Shown here: positions 23,651 to 32,155 of the stretch, one piece after another | Numbering within the stretch: position 1 is the stretch's first letter | Layout: each line of letters starts with the position of its first letter | Assembly (NCBI RefSeq): GCF_017573545.1 | Contig: NZ_JAGEOK010000053.1 | Coordinates: forward strand, 1-48,872 | DNA: 48,872 nt | From: Actinomadura nitritigenes | Lineage (GTDB): Bacteria; Actinomycetota; Actinomycetes; Streptosporangiales; Streptosporangiaceae | Direction of reading: 5' to 3' | Notes under the pieces: model-generated | Databases searched by the model: none | Seen by the model: the letters and a program-made list of their open reading frames with translations, nothing else | Told to the model about the DNA's origin: nothing | Translations under genes and position numbers: made by a program

Positions 23651-24682
23651 TCACGGGACGATGGCCTCGCAGCTCCCGAACCGCGGCCCGGCCGGGCGCC
23701 CGGCGGCCAGCGCGTCGAGCCGCTCCAGGAAGAGTCCCTCGCGCAGCGCCCACGGGCACACGTCCAGCCCGTCGAGCCCGAGGACGTCCATCACCGCCTC
23801 GGCGACGATCGCGCCGGCCAGGATCTGGTGCGCCCGCGACGCCTTCACCCCGCGCAGCCTCGCGCGCTCCTCGTCGGGCAGCTTCGCCAGCGTCGGGATC
23901 CAGCCGTGCAGGTCCGCGCGGTCGAGGCGGCGCGGCGCGTACGGCCCCGCCTTGGCCTTCGGCGCGCCGCACAGCCGGGCCAGCTGCGTGAACGTCTTGG
24001 ACGTCGCGACGGCCCGGACCGGCGCGGGCCGTTCGACGATCTCGACCGTCGCCTCCTTCAGCACGGACCGCACGTGCGCGCGCAGCGCCTTGCGGGTGCG
24101 CTTGCGGACCGGCGGCCGGCCGGGCAGGTGGTGCCGCGTCAGCCGGCCCGCGCCGAGCGGGAGCGACAGCGCGATCTCGGGTCCGTCCCCCGCCCCGTAG
24201 GCCAGTTCGAGGGACCCGCCGCCGATGTCGGCGAGCAGCAGCGGCCCCGCCGACCAGCCGTACCAGCGCCGCACGGCCAGGAACGTCAGCCGCGCCTCCT
24301 GCTCGCCGGACAGGAACCCGAGCGCGACGCCCGTCGCGGCGCGGACCTCGGCGGTGACGTCGTCGCGGTTGGCGGCGTCGCGCAGCGCGGACGTGGCGAG
24401 CGGCAGCAGCTCCCCCACCCCGGCGGCGGACGCGGCGGCGGACGCCTCCCGGACCGCGCCGATCAGCCGCCCGACGGCGGGCCGCCCGATCACGCCGTGC
24501 CGGTCGGTCGACTCGGCCAGCCGCACGGCGCTCTTCACCGACCGGACGGGCGCGGGCGCCTCGCCTGGGCTGAGGTCCGCGATGCGCAGGTGGGCCGAGT
24601 TGGAGCCGATGTCGAGGACGCCCAGGCGCAGGCGGGCCGGGCCGGTGTCGCTTTGGCTGTCGCTGTCCGCAGGGGGGTTCAT
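23651..24682 (-). CDS. Exopolyphosphatase / pppGpp phosphohydrolase (Ppx/GppA)
   Basis: A 343-residue member of the ASKHA phosphotransferase superfamily. The phosphate-binding loops are LGVLDIGSNSAHL (about 20-32) and LADIGGGSLELAYG (about 149-162), and FLSGEQEARLTFLAV is the conserved glutamate-containing segment. The C-terminal part ends with CPWALREGLFLERLD, typical of actinobacterial Ppx2-like enzymes. It should hydrolyse terminal phosphates of polyphosphate or pppGpp; which one cannot be told. It is divergent from the zinc dehydrogenase at 24793. Confidence 0.9.
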   Translation of the reverse strand: MNPPADSDSQSDTGPARLRLGVLDIGSNSAHLRIADLSPGEAPAPVRSVKSAVRLAESTDRHGVIGRPAVGRLIGAVREASAAASAAGVGELLPLATSALRDAANRDDVTAEVRAATGVALGFLSGEQEARLTFLAVRRWYGWSAGPLLLADIGGGSLELAYGAGDGPEIALSLPLGAGRLTRHHLPGRPPVRKRTRKALRAHVRSVLKEATVEIVERPAPVRAVATSKTFTQLARLCGAPKAKAGPYAPRRLDRADLHGWIPTLAKLPDEERARLRGVKASRAHQILAGAIVAEAVMDVLGLDGLDVCPWALREGLFLERLDALAAGRPAGPRFGSCEAIVP

Positions 24683-24767
24683 GGACGTGGATTACCCGGG
24701 TTTTACCCGTCCAGTCCGGGGCGCCCGCCGCCCACGTTTCACGCTGGTGCGCCGGGTAGTTGCCGCC

Positions 24768-24782
24768 CTAGACCCGCTCTAG
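24768..24782. promoter_or_regulatory. Short perfect palindrome before the zinc dehydrogenase gene
   Basis: CTAGA-CCCGC-TCTAG lies ten bases before the ATG at 24793 and touches its AGGAGG ribosome site. A protein bound there, or the small hairpin, could block translation or transcription. Confidence 0.3.
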
Positions 24783-24792
24783 GAGGAACACG

Positions 24793-25980
24793 ATGAAGGC
24801 GCTCACCTGGCACGGCAAGCGCGACGTCCGCGTCGAGGACGTCCCCGACCCGAAGATCAAGGAACCGGACGACGCGGTCATCCGGGTGACCTCGTCCGGG
24901 ATCTGCGGTTCGGACCTGCACCTGTACGAGGTGCTCGGGCCGTTCATGAGCGAGGGGGACGTGCTGGGCCACGAGCCGATGGGGATCGTCGAGGAGACCG
25001 GCCCGGACGTGAAGCACGTCAAGCCGGGCGACCGGGTGGTCATCCCGTTCAACATCTCCTGCGGGCGCTGCCACATGTGCGAGATGAAGCTGTACGCGCA
25101 GTGCGAGACGACGCAGGTCCGCGAGAGCAACATGGGCGCGGCGCTGTTCGGCTACACCCGGCTGTACGGGCAGGTGCCGGGCGGCCAGGCGGAGTACCTG
25201 CGGGTGCCGCAGGCGCACTTCGGCCCGATCAAGGTGCCGGAGGGGCCGCCGGACGAGCGGTTCGTCTACCTGTCGGACGTCCTGCCGACGGCGTGGCAGG
25301 CGGTGCAGTGGGCGGAGATCCCCGAGGGCGGCTCGGTGACGGTGCTCGGGCTCGGCCCGATCGGCCAGATGTCGGCGCGGATCGCGCGCCATCTCGGCCA
25401 CCGGGTCATCGGCGTCGACCTCGTCCCGGAGCGGCTGGAGATGGCCCGCCGGCACGGGATCGAGGTGATCGACGCCGACGCCGCCGACGACGTGCCGGAC
25501 GCGGTCCGGCAGATCACCGGCGGGCGCGGCACCGACTCGGTGATCGACGCGGTCGGGATGGAGGCGCACGGCTCGCCGGGCGCGAAGCTGGCCCAGACGC
25601 TGACCGGGCTGATGCCGGGCAACACCGCCGCGCCGCTGATGCAGCGGGTCGGCGTGGACCGGCTCGCGGCGTTCCTGACCGCGATCGAGGTGGTGCGCCG
25701 GGGCGGGACGATCTCGCTGAGCGGCGTGTACGGCGGCATGACCGACCCGCTGCCGATGCTGCAGATGTTCGACAAGGGCATCACGCTGCGGATGGGGCAG
25801 GCGCACGTCAAGCGCTGGATCGACGACGTCATGCCCCTCGTGACCGATGACGCCGACCCGCTCGGCGTCATGGACCTCGCCACCCACCGCGTGCCGCTGG
25901 AAAAGGCGCCGGAGGCGTACGAGATGTTCCAAAAGAAGCAGGACGGCGCCATCAAGGTGCTCGTGCAGCCCGGCGCCTGA
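24793..25980 (+). CDS. Zinc-dependent alcohol dehydrogenase, formaldehyde-dehydrogenase-like
   Basis: A 395-residue medium-chain dehydrogenase. Catalytic zinc residues are in GICGSDLHLYE and GHEPMG; structural zinc cysteines are in SCGRCHMCEMKLYAQC; the nucleotide loop is VLGLGPIGQMSA with VDLVPERLEMA after it, an acidic residue favouring NAD. It is related to the enzyme at 17332 but in a separate transcription unit. AGGAGG precedes the ATG. Substrate not determinable; sequences of this type are often annotated as glutathione-dependent or glutathione-independent formaldehyde dehydrogenase. Confidence 0.88.
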   Translation: MKALTWHGKRDVRVEDVPDPKIKEPDDAVIRVTSSGICGSDLHLYEVLGPFMSEGDVLGHEPMGIVEETGPDVKHVKPGDRVVIPFNISCGRCHMCEMKLYAQCETTQVRESNMGAALFGYTRLYGQVPGGQAEYLRVPQAHFGPIKVPEGPPDERFVYLSDVLPTAWQAVQWAEIPEGGSVTVLGLGPIGQMSARIARHLGHRVIGVDLVPERLEMARRHGIEVIDADAADDVPDAVRQITGGRGTDSVIDAVGMEAHGSPGAKLAQTLTGLMPGNTAAPLMQRVGVDRLAAFLTAIEVVRRGGTISLSGVYGGMTDPLPMLQMFDKGITLRMGQAHVKRWIDDVMPLVTDDADPLGVMDLATHRVPLEKAPEAYEMFQKKQDGAIKVLVQPGA

Positions 25981-26010
25981 CGCGCCGGGCCGCGGCGCGG
26001 CCGCGGGCGG

Positions 26011-28404
26011 CTACTCGCTCCGGCGGTGGGTCAGCGCGATGTCGAAGTCGTCGCGCCCGGCGCCGGACAGGTCGAGCGGCACCGCGACCGGCGGGTACCC
26101 GGACGCGACGACGGTGTAGTCCTCGGGGGCGAGGCCGTCGAACGCGTAGGCGCCGTCCGGGCCGGTGCGGGCGGTGGCGACGACGTTCCCGGCCTGGTCG
26201 ACCAGCGACACGTGCGCGTCGCCGAGCGCCTCGCCGCCGCGGCCGCGGACGGTGCCGCGCAGCGCGGGCCCGGCGGGCAGCTCGATCTCCACCGGTGCCG
26301 GCTCGCCGCCCTCGACCCGCACGGGGCGGGCGGCGGGCCTGCGCCCGGCCGCGCTCACCGTCAGCGTGTAGCCGCCGGGCGCGAGGTCGGCCAGCGCGAA
26401 CGCGCCGTCCCCGCCGGTGACGGCGGAGGCGACGACCTCGCCGCGCTGGTCGGTGGCGACCGCGACGGCGCCGGCGACGGGCGCGCCCGCCTCGTCGCGG
26501 ACCGTGCCGGCCACGCCGCCGATGCCGCCGAGCACGAGGTCGGCGCCCGCCGGGCCGTCGAGAACGGTGACAGTGGCCGCCTCGGGCTGGTGGCCGGGCG
26601 CGGACCCGACCAGCACGTAGCCGCCGGGCGCGGGTGCCGCGACCGCGTACCCGCCGTCGTCGCCGGTGGCGACCACGCCGAGCTGGCGGCCGCTCGCGTC
26701 GATCAGGGTGACGGTGGCGCCGGAGAGCGGCGTCCCCTCCGGGCGCAGCACCCGTCCGCGCACCGCCGGGCCCTCGCCCGCGGAGGTCGGCCCGGCCACG
26801 GCGGACGCCTCGCTCTCGGCGGACGGCTCGCTCTCCGCGGAGGGCACCGCCGGGCTCTCCACCGGGCCCGGGGAGGCGGCCGGAACCTCGGCGGCGACCG
26901 GTGCGGAAGGCCGGGCCGGACGACCGGCGTGCCGCACCGCGCGGCGCCCGGACGGCAGGAAGGCCGCGAGCAGGACGCCGACCGCGATGGCGCCGGTCGC
27001 GATGGCGAACGAGATCCGGAAGCCGGTCATGTCCGGCACCTCGGCCCCGCCGAAGTGGAGGGTGTTGCGGGCGAGGACGGTGCCGAGGAGCGCGCTGGAC
27101 ACCGAGGTGCCGATGGAGCGCATCAGCGTGTTCACGCCGTTGGCCGCCCCGCTCTCGGACGGGTCGACGGCGCCGAGGATGAGCGTGGGGAGCGCCGAGT
27201 AGGCGAGGCCGATGCCGGCGCCGACGATCGTGGAGACCAGCGCGACCTGCCACACCGCGCCCATCAGGCCCTGCGCCGCGGCGTAGCCGCCGCCGATCAC
27301 GATCATGCCGAGGATGAGCGAGGTCTTGGCGCCGTACGCGGCCGACACGCGCGCCGACAGCGGCGAGACCAGCATCATCGCGATGCCCATCGGGGCCACG
27401 GTGAGCCCGGCGACCAGCAGCGACTGCCCGAGGCCGTACCCGGTCGCCTTCGGCAGCTCCAGCAGCTGCGGCAGGACCAGCGACATGGCGTAGAACGAGA
27501 CGCCGACGGTGATCGCGGCGAGGTTGGTGAGCAGCACCTGGCGGCGCGCGGTGGTGCGCAGGTCGATCAGCGGGTCGCGCAGCCGCAGCTCCAGCACGCC
27601 CCACAGCACGAGGATCGCGACGCCCGCCGCGCCGAGCCCGAGCGTGCGGGCGTTCGTCCAGCCCCAGTCGCCGCCCTTGGTGATCGGCAGCAGCACGGCC
27701 AGCAGCCCCGCGGTGAGCCCGACCGTCCCGGCGATGTCGAAGCGTCCCTTCGCCCGCACCTTCGACTCGGGGACGGCGAACGCCACCAGCGCGAACGACA
27801 CGACGCCGAGCGCGGCGGCGCCGTAGAAGAGCATGTGCCAGCTGAAGTGCTGGGCGATGTAGGCCGCCACCGGGAGGCCGAGCGCGCCGCCGACGCCGAT
27901 CGAGGAGCTCATCAGCGCCAGCGCCGAGCCGAGCCGCTCCCGCGGCAGCGAGTCGCGCATCAGGCCGATGCCGAGCGGGATCGCGCCCATCGCGAAGCCC
28001 TGGATCGCGCGGCCGGTCACGACCAGCAGCAGCTCCGAGCTGACCGCGGCGACCAGCGAGCCGACGACGACGGCCCCGATGCTGACGAGCGTCATCCGCT
28101 TCTTGCCGTACAGGTCGCCGAGCCGCCCCATGATCGGGGTGGCGACGGCGCCGGACAGCAGCGTGGCGGTCATCGCCCACGTCGCGTTCGACAGCGAGGT
28201 GTGCAGCAGCTGCGGCAGCTGCCCGATGACCGGGATCAGCAGGGTCTGCATGACCGCGACGACGATGCCGGCGAACGCCAGGACGGCGATCAGCAGGCCC
28301 GAGCCGCGCTCGGCGGGGAGGCCGAGGTCGGGTTCGTGGCCGGCGGCCGCGGTGCCGGCGGGGGCGGCCGTGCGCGGGTACTGGGCGGTGGCGGGCTGGG
28401 ACAC
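26011..28404 (-). CDS. MFS transporter fused to three carboxypeptidase-regulatory-like domains
   Basis: A 797-residue protein with two modules. Residues about 40-490 form a 14-helix DHA2-type exporter (GRLGDLYGKKRM is motif A; GAIPLGIGLMRDSLP follows). After an Ala/Ser/Glu/Pro linker (about 500-547) come three CarboxypepD_reg-like beta-sandwich repeats (about 548-626, 627-711, 712-797), each with G-T-V-R...G...DG.Y.....PG.Y patterns. The GTG at 28404 is chosen because GGAGG lies nine bases upstream. The beta domains resemble those that bind proteins or glycans and would lie on one face of the membrane. The gene stands alone; the substrate is unknown. Confidence 0.87.
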   Translation of the reverse strand: MSQPATAQYPRTAAPAGTAAAGHEPDLGLPAERGSGLLIAVLAFAGIVVAVMQTLLIPVIGQLPQLLHTSLSNATWAMTATLLSGAVATPIMGRLGDLYGKKRMTLVSIGAVVVGSLVAAVSSELLLVVTGRAIQGFAMGAIPLGIGLMRDSLPRERLGSALALMSSSIGVGGALGLPVAAYIAQHFSWHMLFYGAAALGVVSFALVAFAVPESKVRAKGRFDIAGTVGLTAGLLAVLLPITKGGDWGWTNARTLGLGAAGVAILVLWGVLELRLRDPLIDLRTTARRQVLLTNLAAITVGVSFYAMSLVLPQLLELPKATGYGLGQSLLVAGLTVAPMGIAMMLVSPLSARVSAAYGAKTSLILGMIVIGGGYAAAQGLMGAVWQVALVSTIVGAGIGLAYSALPTLILGAVDPSESGAANGVNTLMRSIGTSVSSALLGTVLARNTLHFGGAEVPDMTGFRISFAIATGAIAVGVLLAAFLPSGRRAVRHAGRPARPSAPVAAEVPAASPGPVESPAVPSAESEPSAESEASAVAGPTSAGEGPAVRGRVLRPEGTPLSGATVTLIDASGRQLGVVATGDDGGYAVAAPAPGGYVLVGSAPGHQPEAATVTVLDGPAGADLVLGGIGGVAGTVRDEAGAPVAGAVAVATDQRGEVVASAVTGGDGAFALADLAPGGYTLTVSAAGRRPAARPVRVEGGEPAPVEIELPAGPALRGTVRGRGGEALGDAHVSLVDQAGNVVATARTGPDGAYAFDGLAPEDYTVVASGYPPVAVPLDLSGAGRDDFDIALTHRRSE

Positions 28405-28782
28405 GCTGGTACGCCTCCGGGAGGATGGATCGGTCCGTGCGGCGGGGTGGGCGCCGCGCTCGGGGGCGGCGGCGCACCTCGTGATCAAGACGATGAGGGG
28501 CCGGTTTCATTCCCCGCCGGGGAACCGCGACGGAGAATGAGACCAGCATCACTCTCCGCGAAGACCGAAATTTACCGATAGAGGCGAAGGGATGAGAAAA
28601 AGGAGTCACGCCGGTCAGGTCGGCGTGCCCCCGGCACGCCCGCCGGACGGAGATCACATTAGGCTCGGCGGGACGCCGGCCGGCGCCTCGGCGGCCCGAG
28701 CGAGGACGACGAGCACGGACCGCGAGCACCGACGAGCACCGACACACGAGCAGGGACGACACCCGGTATGGAGGCAGGCCCG
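28405..28782. other. Intergenic region between the MFS fusion and the NTF2-like gene
   Basis: About 380 bases without a convincing gene. It holds nested inverted repeats at 28503-28544: outer arms GGTTTCATTC and GAATGAGACC (one mismatch), inner TTCCCC-GCC-GGGGAA. Near 28710-28745 the ten-base unit GAGCACCGAC occurs three times with slight changes. Both divergent promoters must be here. Confidence 0.5.
28503..28544. promoter_or_regulatory. Nested inverted repeat, candidate operator for the MFS gene
   Basis: Outer arms of ten bases (GGTTTCATTC / GAATGAGACC, one mismatch) enclose a perfect six-base pair TTCCCC / GGGGAA with three-base spacer. It is about 100 bases upstream of the transporter start. 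No regulator gene is adjacent. Confidence 0.35.
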
Positions 28783-29169
28783 ATGCACCCTTTCCGCGCG
28801 GCCATCGAGACGGGCGACCTCGACGCCCTGCCCGACCTGCTGGCCGAGGACGTGCGGTTCCTCAGCCCGGTGGCGTTCGCGCCCTATGACGGCCGCCCGG
28901 TGGTGTCGGCGATCCTGCGCGCCGTCACCCGCGTGTTCACCGACTTCCGCTACGTCCGGGAGATCAGCGACGGGCGGGACCACGCGCTCGTGTTCAAGGC
29001 GCGGGTCGGCGACCGCGAGGTGCACGGCTGCGACTTCCTGCACCACGACGACTCCGGGCTGATCGACGAGTTCTGCGTGATGGTGCGCCCCCTGTCGGGC
29101 GCGAAGGCGCTGTCGGAGGCGATGGCGGTGCAGTTCGAGGCCGCCAAGCGGGAGATGGGCCTCACCTGA
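28783..29169 (+). CDS. NTF2/SnoaL-like small protein
   Basis: A 128-residue protein of the NTF2-like fold: MHPFRAAIETGDLDALPDLL, then AEDVRFLSPVAFAPYDG, VFTDFRYV, and a C-terminal strand LIDEFCVMVRPLSG. Members include polyketide cyclases and limonene-epoxide hydrolase-like enzymes, but many have no known activity; no catalytic set could be assigned. ATG 28783 is preferred to 28768 because GGAGG lies eight bases upstream of it. Confidence 0.8.
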   Translation: MHPFRAAIETGDLDALPDLLAEDVRFLSPVAFAPYDGRPVVSAILRAVTRVFTDFRYVREISDGRDHALVFKARVGDREVHGCDFLHHDDSGLIDEFCVMVRPLSGAKALSEAMAVQFEAAKREMGLT

Positions 29170-29272
29170 CGGCCCCGCGCGCCATCTCGCGAGGCCCGGC
29201 GGGGCGAAGCGGGCGAGCGGCCGGCGGGCGTGGAACGGGACGGGGAGCGCGGGCGGGGTTCCGCGAAGGGGG

Positions 29273-30487
29273 TCAGGCGCTCAGCGGCGGCGGCAGCGAC
29301 GCCTCCTCGGCCCGGCGGCCGTCGCGTTCGAGTCCGGCGAGCCGCGCCGAGGTGAGCGCGGCGCGGAACAGCTGGATGCCGCGCGCGGAGCTCGGGTCGA
29401 TGCCGGACAGGTCCCGGATCCGGTCCAGCCGGTAGTGCAGCGTCCGGCGGTGGATCCACAGCTCCCGGGCGGCGCGCTCGCGGTCGAGGTTGCAGGCGAG
29501 CAGCACCTCCAGGGTGCGGCGCAGGTCGGTGCCGGCGTCGAGCGGGGACAGCACCGCGGCGAGCCGCTCGCGGATGCCGGGCTGGCCGAGGATCGCCAGC
29601 TCGACGAGCAGCTCGTCGGCGCGGTAGGGGCGGTCCTCGGCGTCCGGGATCGCCTTGACGACCGTCAGCACCCGGGACGCCTCCTCCAGCGCGTCGGGGA
29701 TCCCGCCGAGACCGCTCCGGCAGGACTCGGCGGCGTGCACCGGCCCCCGCGTCCACGTGGCGAGGACGGCCACGAACTCGGCGGCCGCCACCTCGGCCCG
29801 CACCGGGTCCCCGGCCGGGAACAGCACGACCAGTCCGGCGAGGTCGCCGGAGTAGAGCACGCCGTCGATCGCCTCCAGGTGCTCGCGGGCCCGCGCCCAG
29901 TGCGCGGCGGCGGCCGCGCCGAGGCCGGGCGCCTCGCACCGCAGCACCAGGTAGCGGGACGCGAGCGCGACCCCGGCGGCCTCCGCGATGACCTCGGCGG
30001 GCGCGCCGTCGATCAGCGTCTCGGCGAGCAGCCGGCGCAGCGGCCGGGACCGGACGCCCTCGCGCGGCGCGTCCGCGTACCCCTGGATGCACGCCTCCCG
30101 GGCCCGTGCCGCGAGCCGCGCGGCGCGCCCCGTCGCCTCGGCCAGCTCGGTGAAGCGGCCGGCGGGCGCCGCCGCCCAGCAGGCCCGCGCCGCCGCGGCG
30201 AGCGCGGCGTCCCACACCTCCGACAGCACCGGCAGCGGGATGCCCTGCCGCGCCGCCATCGCCCCGAGGTCGCGGAACCGGGCGAGGTCGTCGGCGGGCA
30301 GCGGGCCGCCCGCCGCGACGAGCGCGAGCAGCCGCGCCGAGGTCTCCTCCCGGCCGCCGAACAGCGGCCCGGCCGTGCGCCGGATCGGCTGGTGCGCCGG
30401 GTGGCCGCCGAGCGCCTCGCCGATCGCCGCGGCGACCCGCGGGCCCTGCGCCGCGAGGAAGTCCGGCAGTCCGCCGGCCGAAGTCAT
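29273..30487 (-). CDS. PucR/CdaR-type regulator at the end of the AfsA/polyprenyl operon
   Basis: A 404-residue regulator. The N-terminal part (about 20-135) is helical and RsbR-like or PucR sensor-like; the middle carries a GGDEF-like/CdaR fold region; the C-terminal HTH is LEVLLACNLDRERAARELWI followed by HRRTLHYRLDRIRDLSGID, the hallmark of PucR/CdaR proteins. The ATG at 30487 lies 15 bases after the polyprenyl synthetase stop on the same strand, so it is probably cotranscribed and may control this operon. The same frame is open far upstream only by chance of GC content. Confidence 0.84.
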   Translation of the reverse strand: MTSAGGLPDFLAAQGPRVAAAIGEALGGHPAHQPIRRTAGPLFGGREETSARLLALVAAGGPLPADDLARFRDLGAMAARQGIPLPVLSEVWDAALAAAARACWAAAPAGRFTELAEATGRAARLAARAREACIQGYADAPREGVRSRPLRRLLAETLIDGAPAEVIAEAAGVALASRYLVLRCEAPGLGAAAAAHWARAREHLEAIDGVLYSGDLAGLVVLFPAGDPVRAEVAAAEFVAVLATWTRGPVHAAESCRSGLGGIPDALEEASRVLTVVKAIPDAEDRPYRADELLVELAILGQPGIRERLAAVLSPLDAGTDLRRTLEVLLACNLDRERAARELWIHRRTLHYRLDRIRDLSGIDPSSARGIQLFRAALTSARLAGLERDGRRAEEASLPPPLSA

Positions 30488-30501
30488 GCGGGGTCCTCCT
30501 C

Positions 30502-31548
30502 TCAGGCCACGGCCAGCCGCAGTCCGGGCAGGTGCCCGGCGGTCTCGTCGACCAGGTCGTGCAGCTCCCGGACGTGCGCGGGGTCCCCGCCGAGCAGGCC
30601 GAGCAGGTCGTGCGCGTGCCGGACGAGCGGCGCGACGGACGCGGCGTAGCCGTCCAGGACGTCCTCGTCGAGCATCCAGGCGGTCAGCTCGGCGCGGGCG
30701 CACGCCGAATGGCGGGCGCCCGCGTGCAGCGCGAGGGCCTCGCGCCGCCGCGCGGCCGGCAGCGCGGACAGCAGGTGCGCCAGCAGGTACGTGGCTGTGC
30801 CGTTGGCGAGGTCCTCGTGCCGTCCCGACGCCAGGTCGCGCTGGTCGTTGACGAGCTGGCGGAGGACGCCGAGGCGGCGGCCGAACGCGCGCCAGCCGCC
30901 GGCCCGGCCGGGTCCCGCGCCGGCGAGCCGGGCCGCGGACGCCGCCGCCATCGCGTACGGAGCGCCCGTCTTGCCCGCGTAGGCGCGCAGCACCGACGCG
31001 GGCGTGGCGGCGGACGGGCGCTCGGTGAGGTCGCGCAGCTGCCCGTCCACCGCGTCGAGCCAGGCGCGCGACACCTCGTCGGCGAGCCCGCGGCGGACGG
31101 CGTCGGGCACCGGCAGGTCCGCGACGAGCCGGACGGGCAGGTGGCCGCCCACCGCCAGCGCGGTCAGCACCCGCTTGGCGACCGCGGTGTTCCCGGCCGG
31201 CGGGGCGCCGGGCGCGTCGGTCAGGTCGTCCAGGTAGCGGGCCGCCGCCCACCACAGCAGGTGGACGACGGCGAGCGGCCGGGCGGGCGCCGGGTCGCCG
31301 GTCTCCGCGCCGTGGACGAGCATCGGCAGCGCGACCGTCCCCCGCATCCCGGGACGCGAGCCCCTGGCGCGGACGACCTCGAAGAAGTCCAGCAGGAACT
31401 CCGCCATCGCGCCGCCGACCATCTCGCGGCCCTCGTCCAGGCCCATCGCCAGGCCCTCGGCGAGCCGCTCGCACAGCCGGCCGATCTCCGCCTCGACCTC
31501 GGCGGCGGCCCGCTCCTGCGCGGCCTGGCCGAACGCTCCTTCTTCCAC
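30502..31548 (-). CDS. Polyprenyl-synthetase-like enzyme (isoprenyl diphosphate synthase family)
   Basis: A 348-residue all-helical protein. The first Asp-rich motif is YLDDLTD (D107, D108, D111; DDxxD) and the second is LVNDQRDL (N234, D235, D238), spaced as in trans-isoprenyl diphosphate synthases. YAGKTGAP (K193) corresponds to the conserved lysine. The usual RR after the first motif is missing, so it is divergent and may be a specialised prenyltransferase rather than a housekeeping synthase. The GTG start has an excellent ribosome site (AAGGAGGAG, seven bases). It lies in an operon with an AfsA-like gene, a frameshifted gene and a PucR-type regulator. Confidence 0.8.
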   Translation of the reverse strand: MEEGAFGQAAQERAAAEVEAEIGRLCERLAEGLAMGLDEGREMVGGAMAEFLLDFFEVVRARGSRPGMRGTVALPMLVHGAETGDPAPARPLAVVHLLWWAAARYLDDLTDAPGAPPAGNTAVAKRVLTALAVGGHLPVRLVADLPVPDAVRRGLADEVSRAWLDAVDGQLRDLTERPSAATPASVLRAYAGKTGAPYAMAAASAARLAGAGPGRAGGWRAFGRRLGVLRQLVNDQRDLASGRHEDLANGTATYLLAHLLSALPAARRREALALHAGARHSACARAELTAWMLDEDVLDGYAASVAPLVRHAHDLLGLLGGDPAHVRELHDLVDETAGHLPGLRLAVA

Positions 31549-32155
31549 GTGCCGACTCCTCCTTCTTCGCGGGGTTCTCGGGCGGTGCCGGGGTCGGCCG
31601 GCGGCGGCGCCCGCCGGGGCGCCGAGGACGCGGACCGTGCCGGACCGCCCGTACGGCTCGATCCGGGCGCCGGCGGGGACGCGGGCGACGGCGCCGACCT
31701 CGACGGCGGTGTGCGGGAGCAGGGTGCCGCGCTCGACGACCGGCCCGGACGCGGCGCTCGAGCCGCCACATCACCTCGCGGGACAGCCCGAACAGCTGCG
31801 TGCGGCAGAACCGGGCGTCCTCCCGCGCGCGCACGGACCAGCGCATCATGCCGAGCAGTACGCGCAGGACGGCCCGTCTGGCCGGGCCTCGGCAGGATCC
31901 GCGCTGCCTGCGGCGCGCCTCGGTGAGCGCGTAGGGCGGCGGGGTCCGCGCGTCCGACGGGGACGCGGCGGCCCGGCGGAACGTCACCGGCGCCTCTGCC
32001 AGCAGCCACCCCGGGTACAGCGCGAGCATGACCGCCGGCCCGGCGCCGTCGCGCGGCGCGTGGACGGCGAGCCCTGCCGCGAGCAGGCCCGCGCCCGCGG
32101 CGAAGCCCGGGCGGGGCGCGAGCAGCAGGGCCGTGTCGCGGAGCGGACCGTTCAT
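31549..32155 (-). pseudogene. Unknown membrane protein gene with an internal frameshift
   Basis: The ATG at 32155 overlaps the AfsA-like stop (ATGA). The first about 130 codons encode two hydrophobic helices (ALLLAPRPGFAAGAGLLAAG; AVMLALYPGWLLAEAPV) and a basic region ending FCRTQLFGLSREVMWRLE. Between about 31736 and 31762 the coding signal moves to another frame: from VVERGTLLPHTAVEVGAVAR through PAGARIEPYGRSGTVRVLGA almost every codon ends in G or C. Skipping one base restores the frame, so there is one extra base (or two lost). In the shifted frame no stop precedes the polyprenyl gene. It may be a broken gene, a sequencing error, or less likely programmed frameshifting. The exact 3' end is uncertain; function unknown. 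Confidence 0.6.

Noticed and set aside
26026..28581. An 851-codon open frame opposite the MFS fusion
   Set aside because: It is the antisense shadow of a clear transporter gene, with an Arg/His/Gly-rich composition and no family features.
30502..31548. ComQ-type quorum-sensing prenyltransferase with a pheromone gene
   Set aside because: The enzyme belongs to the same broad family, but no ComX-like short gene or sensor kinase is adjacent; only the broader polyprenyl-synthetase call is kept.
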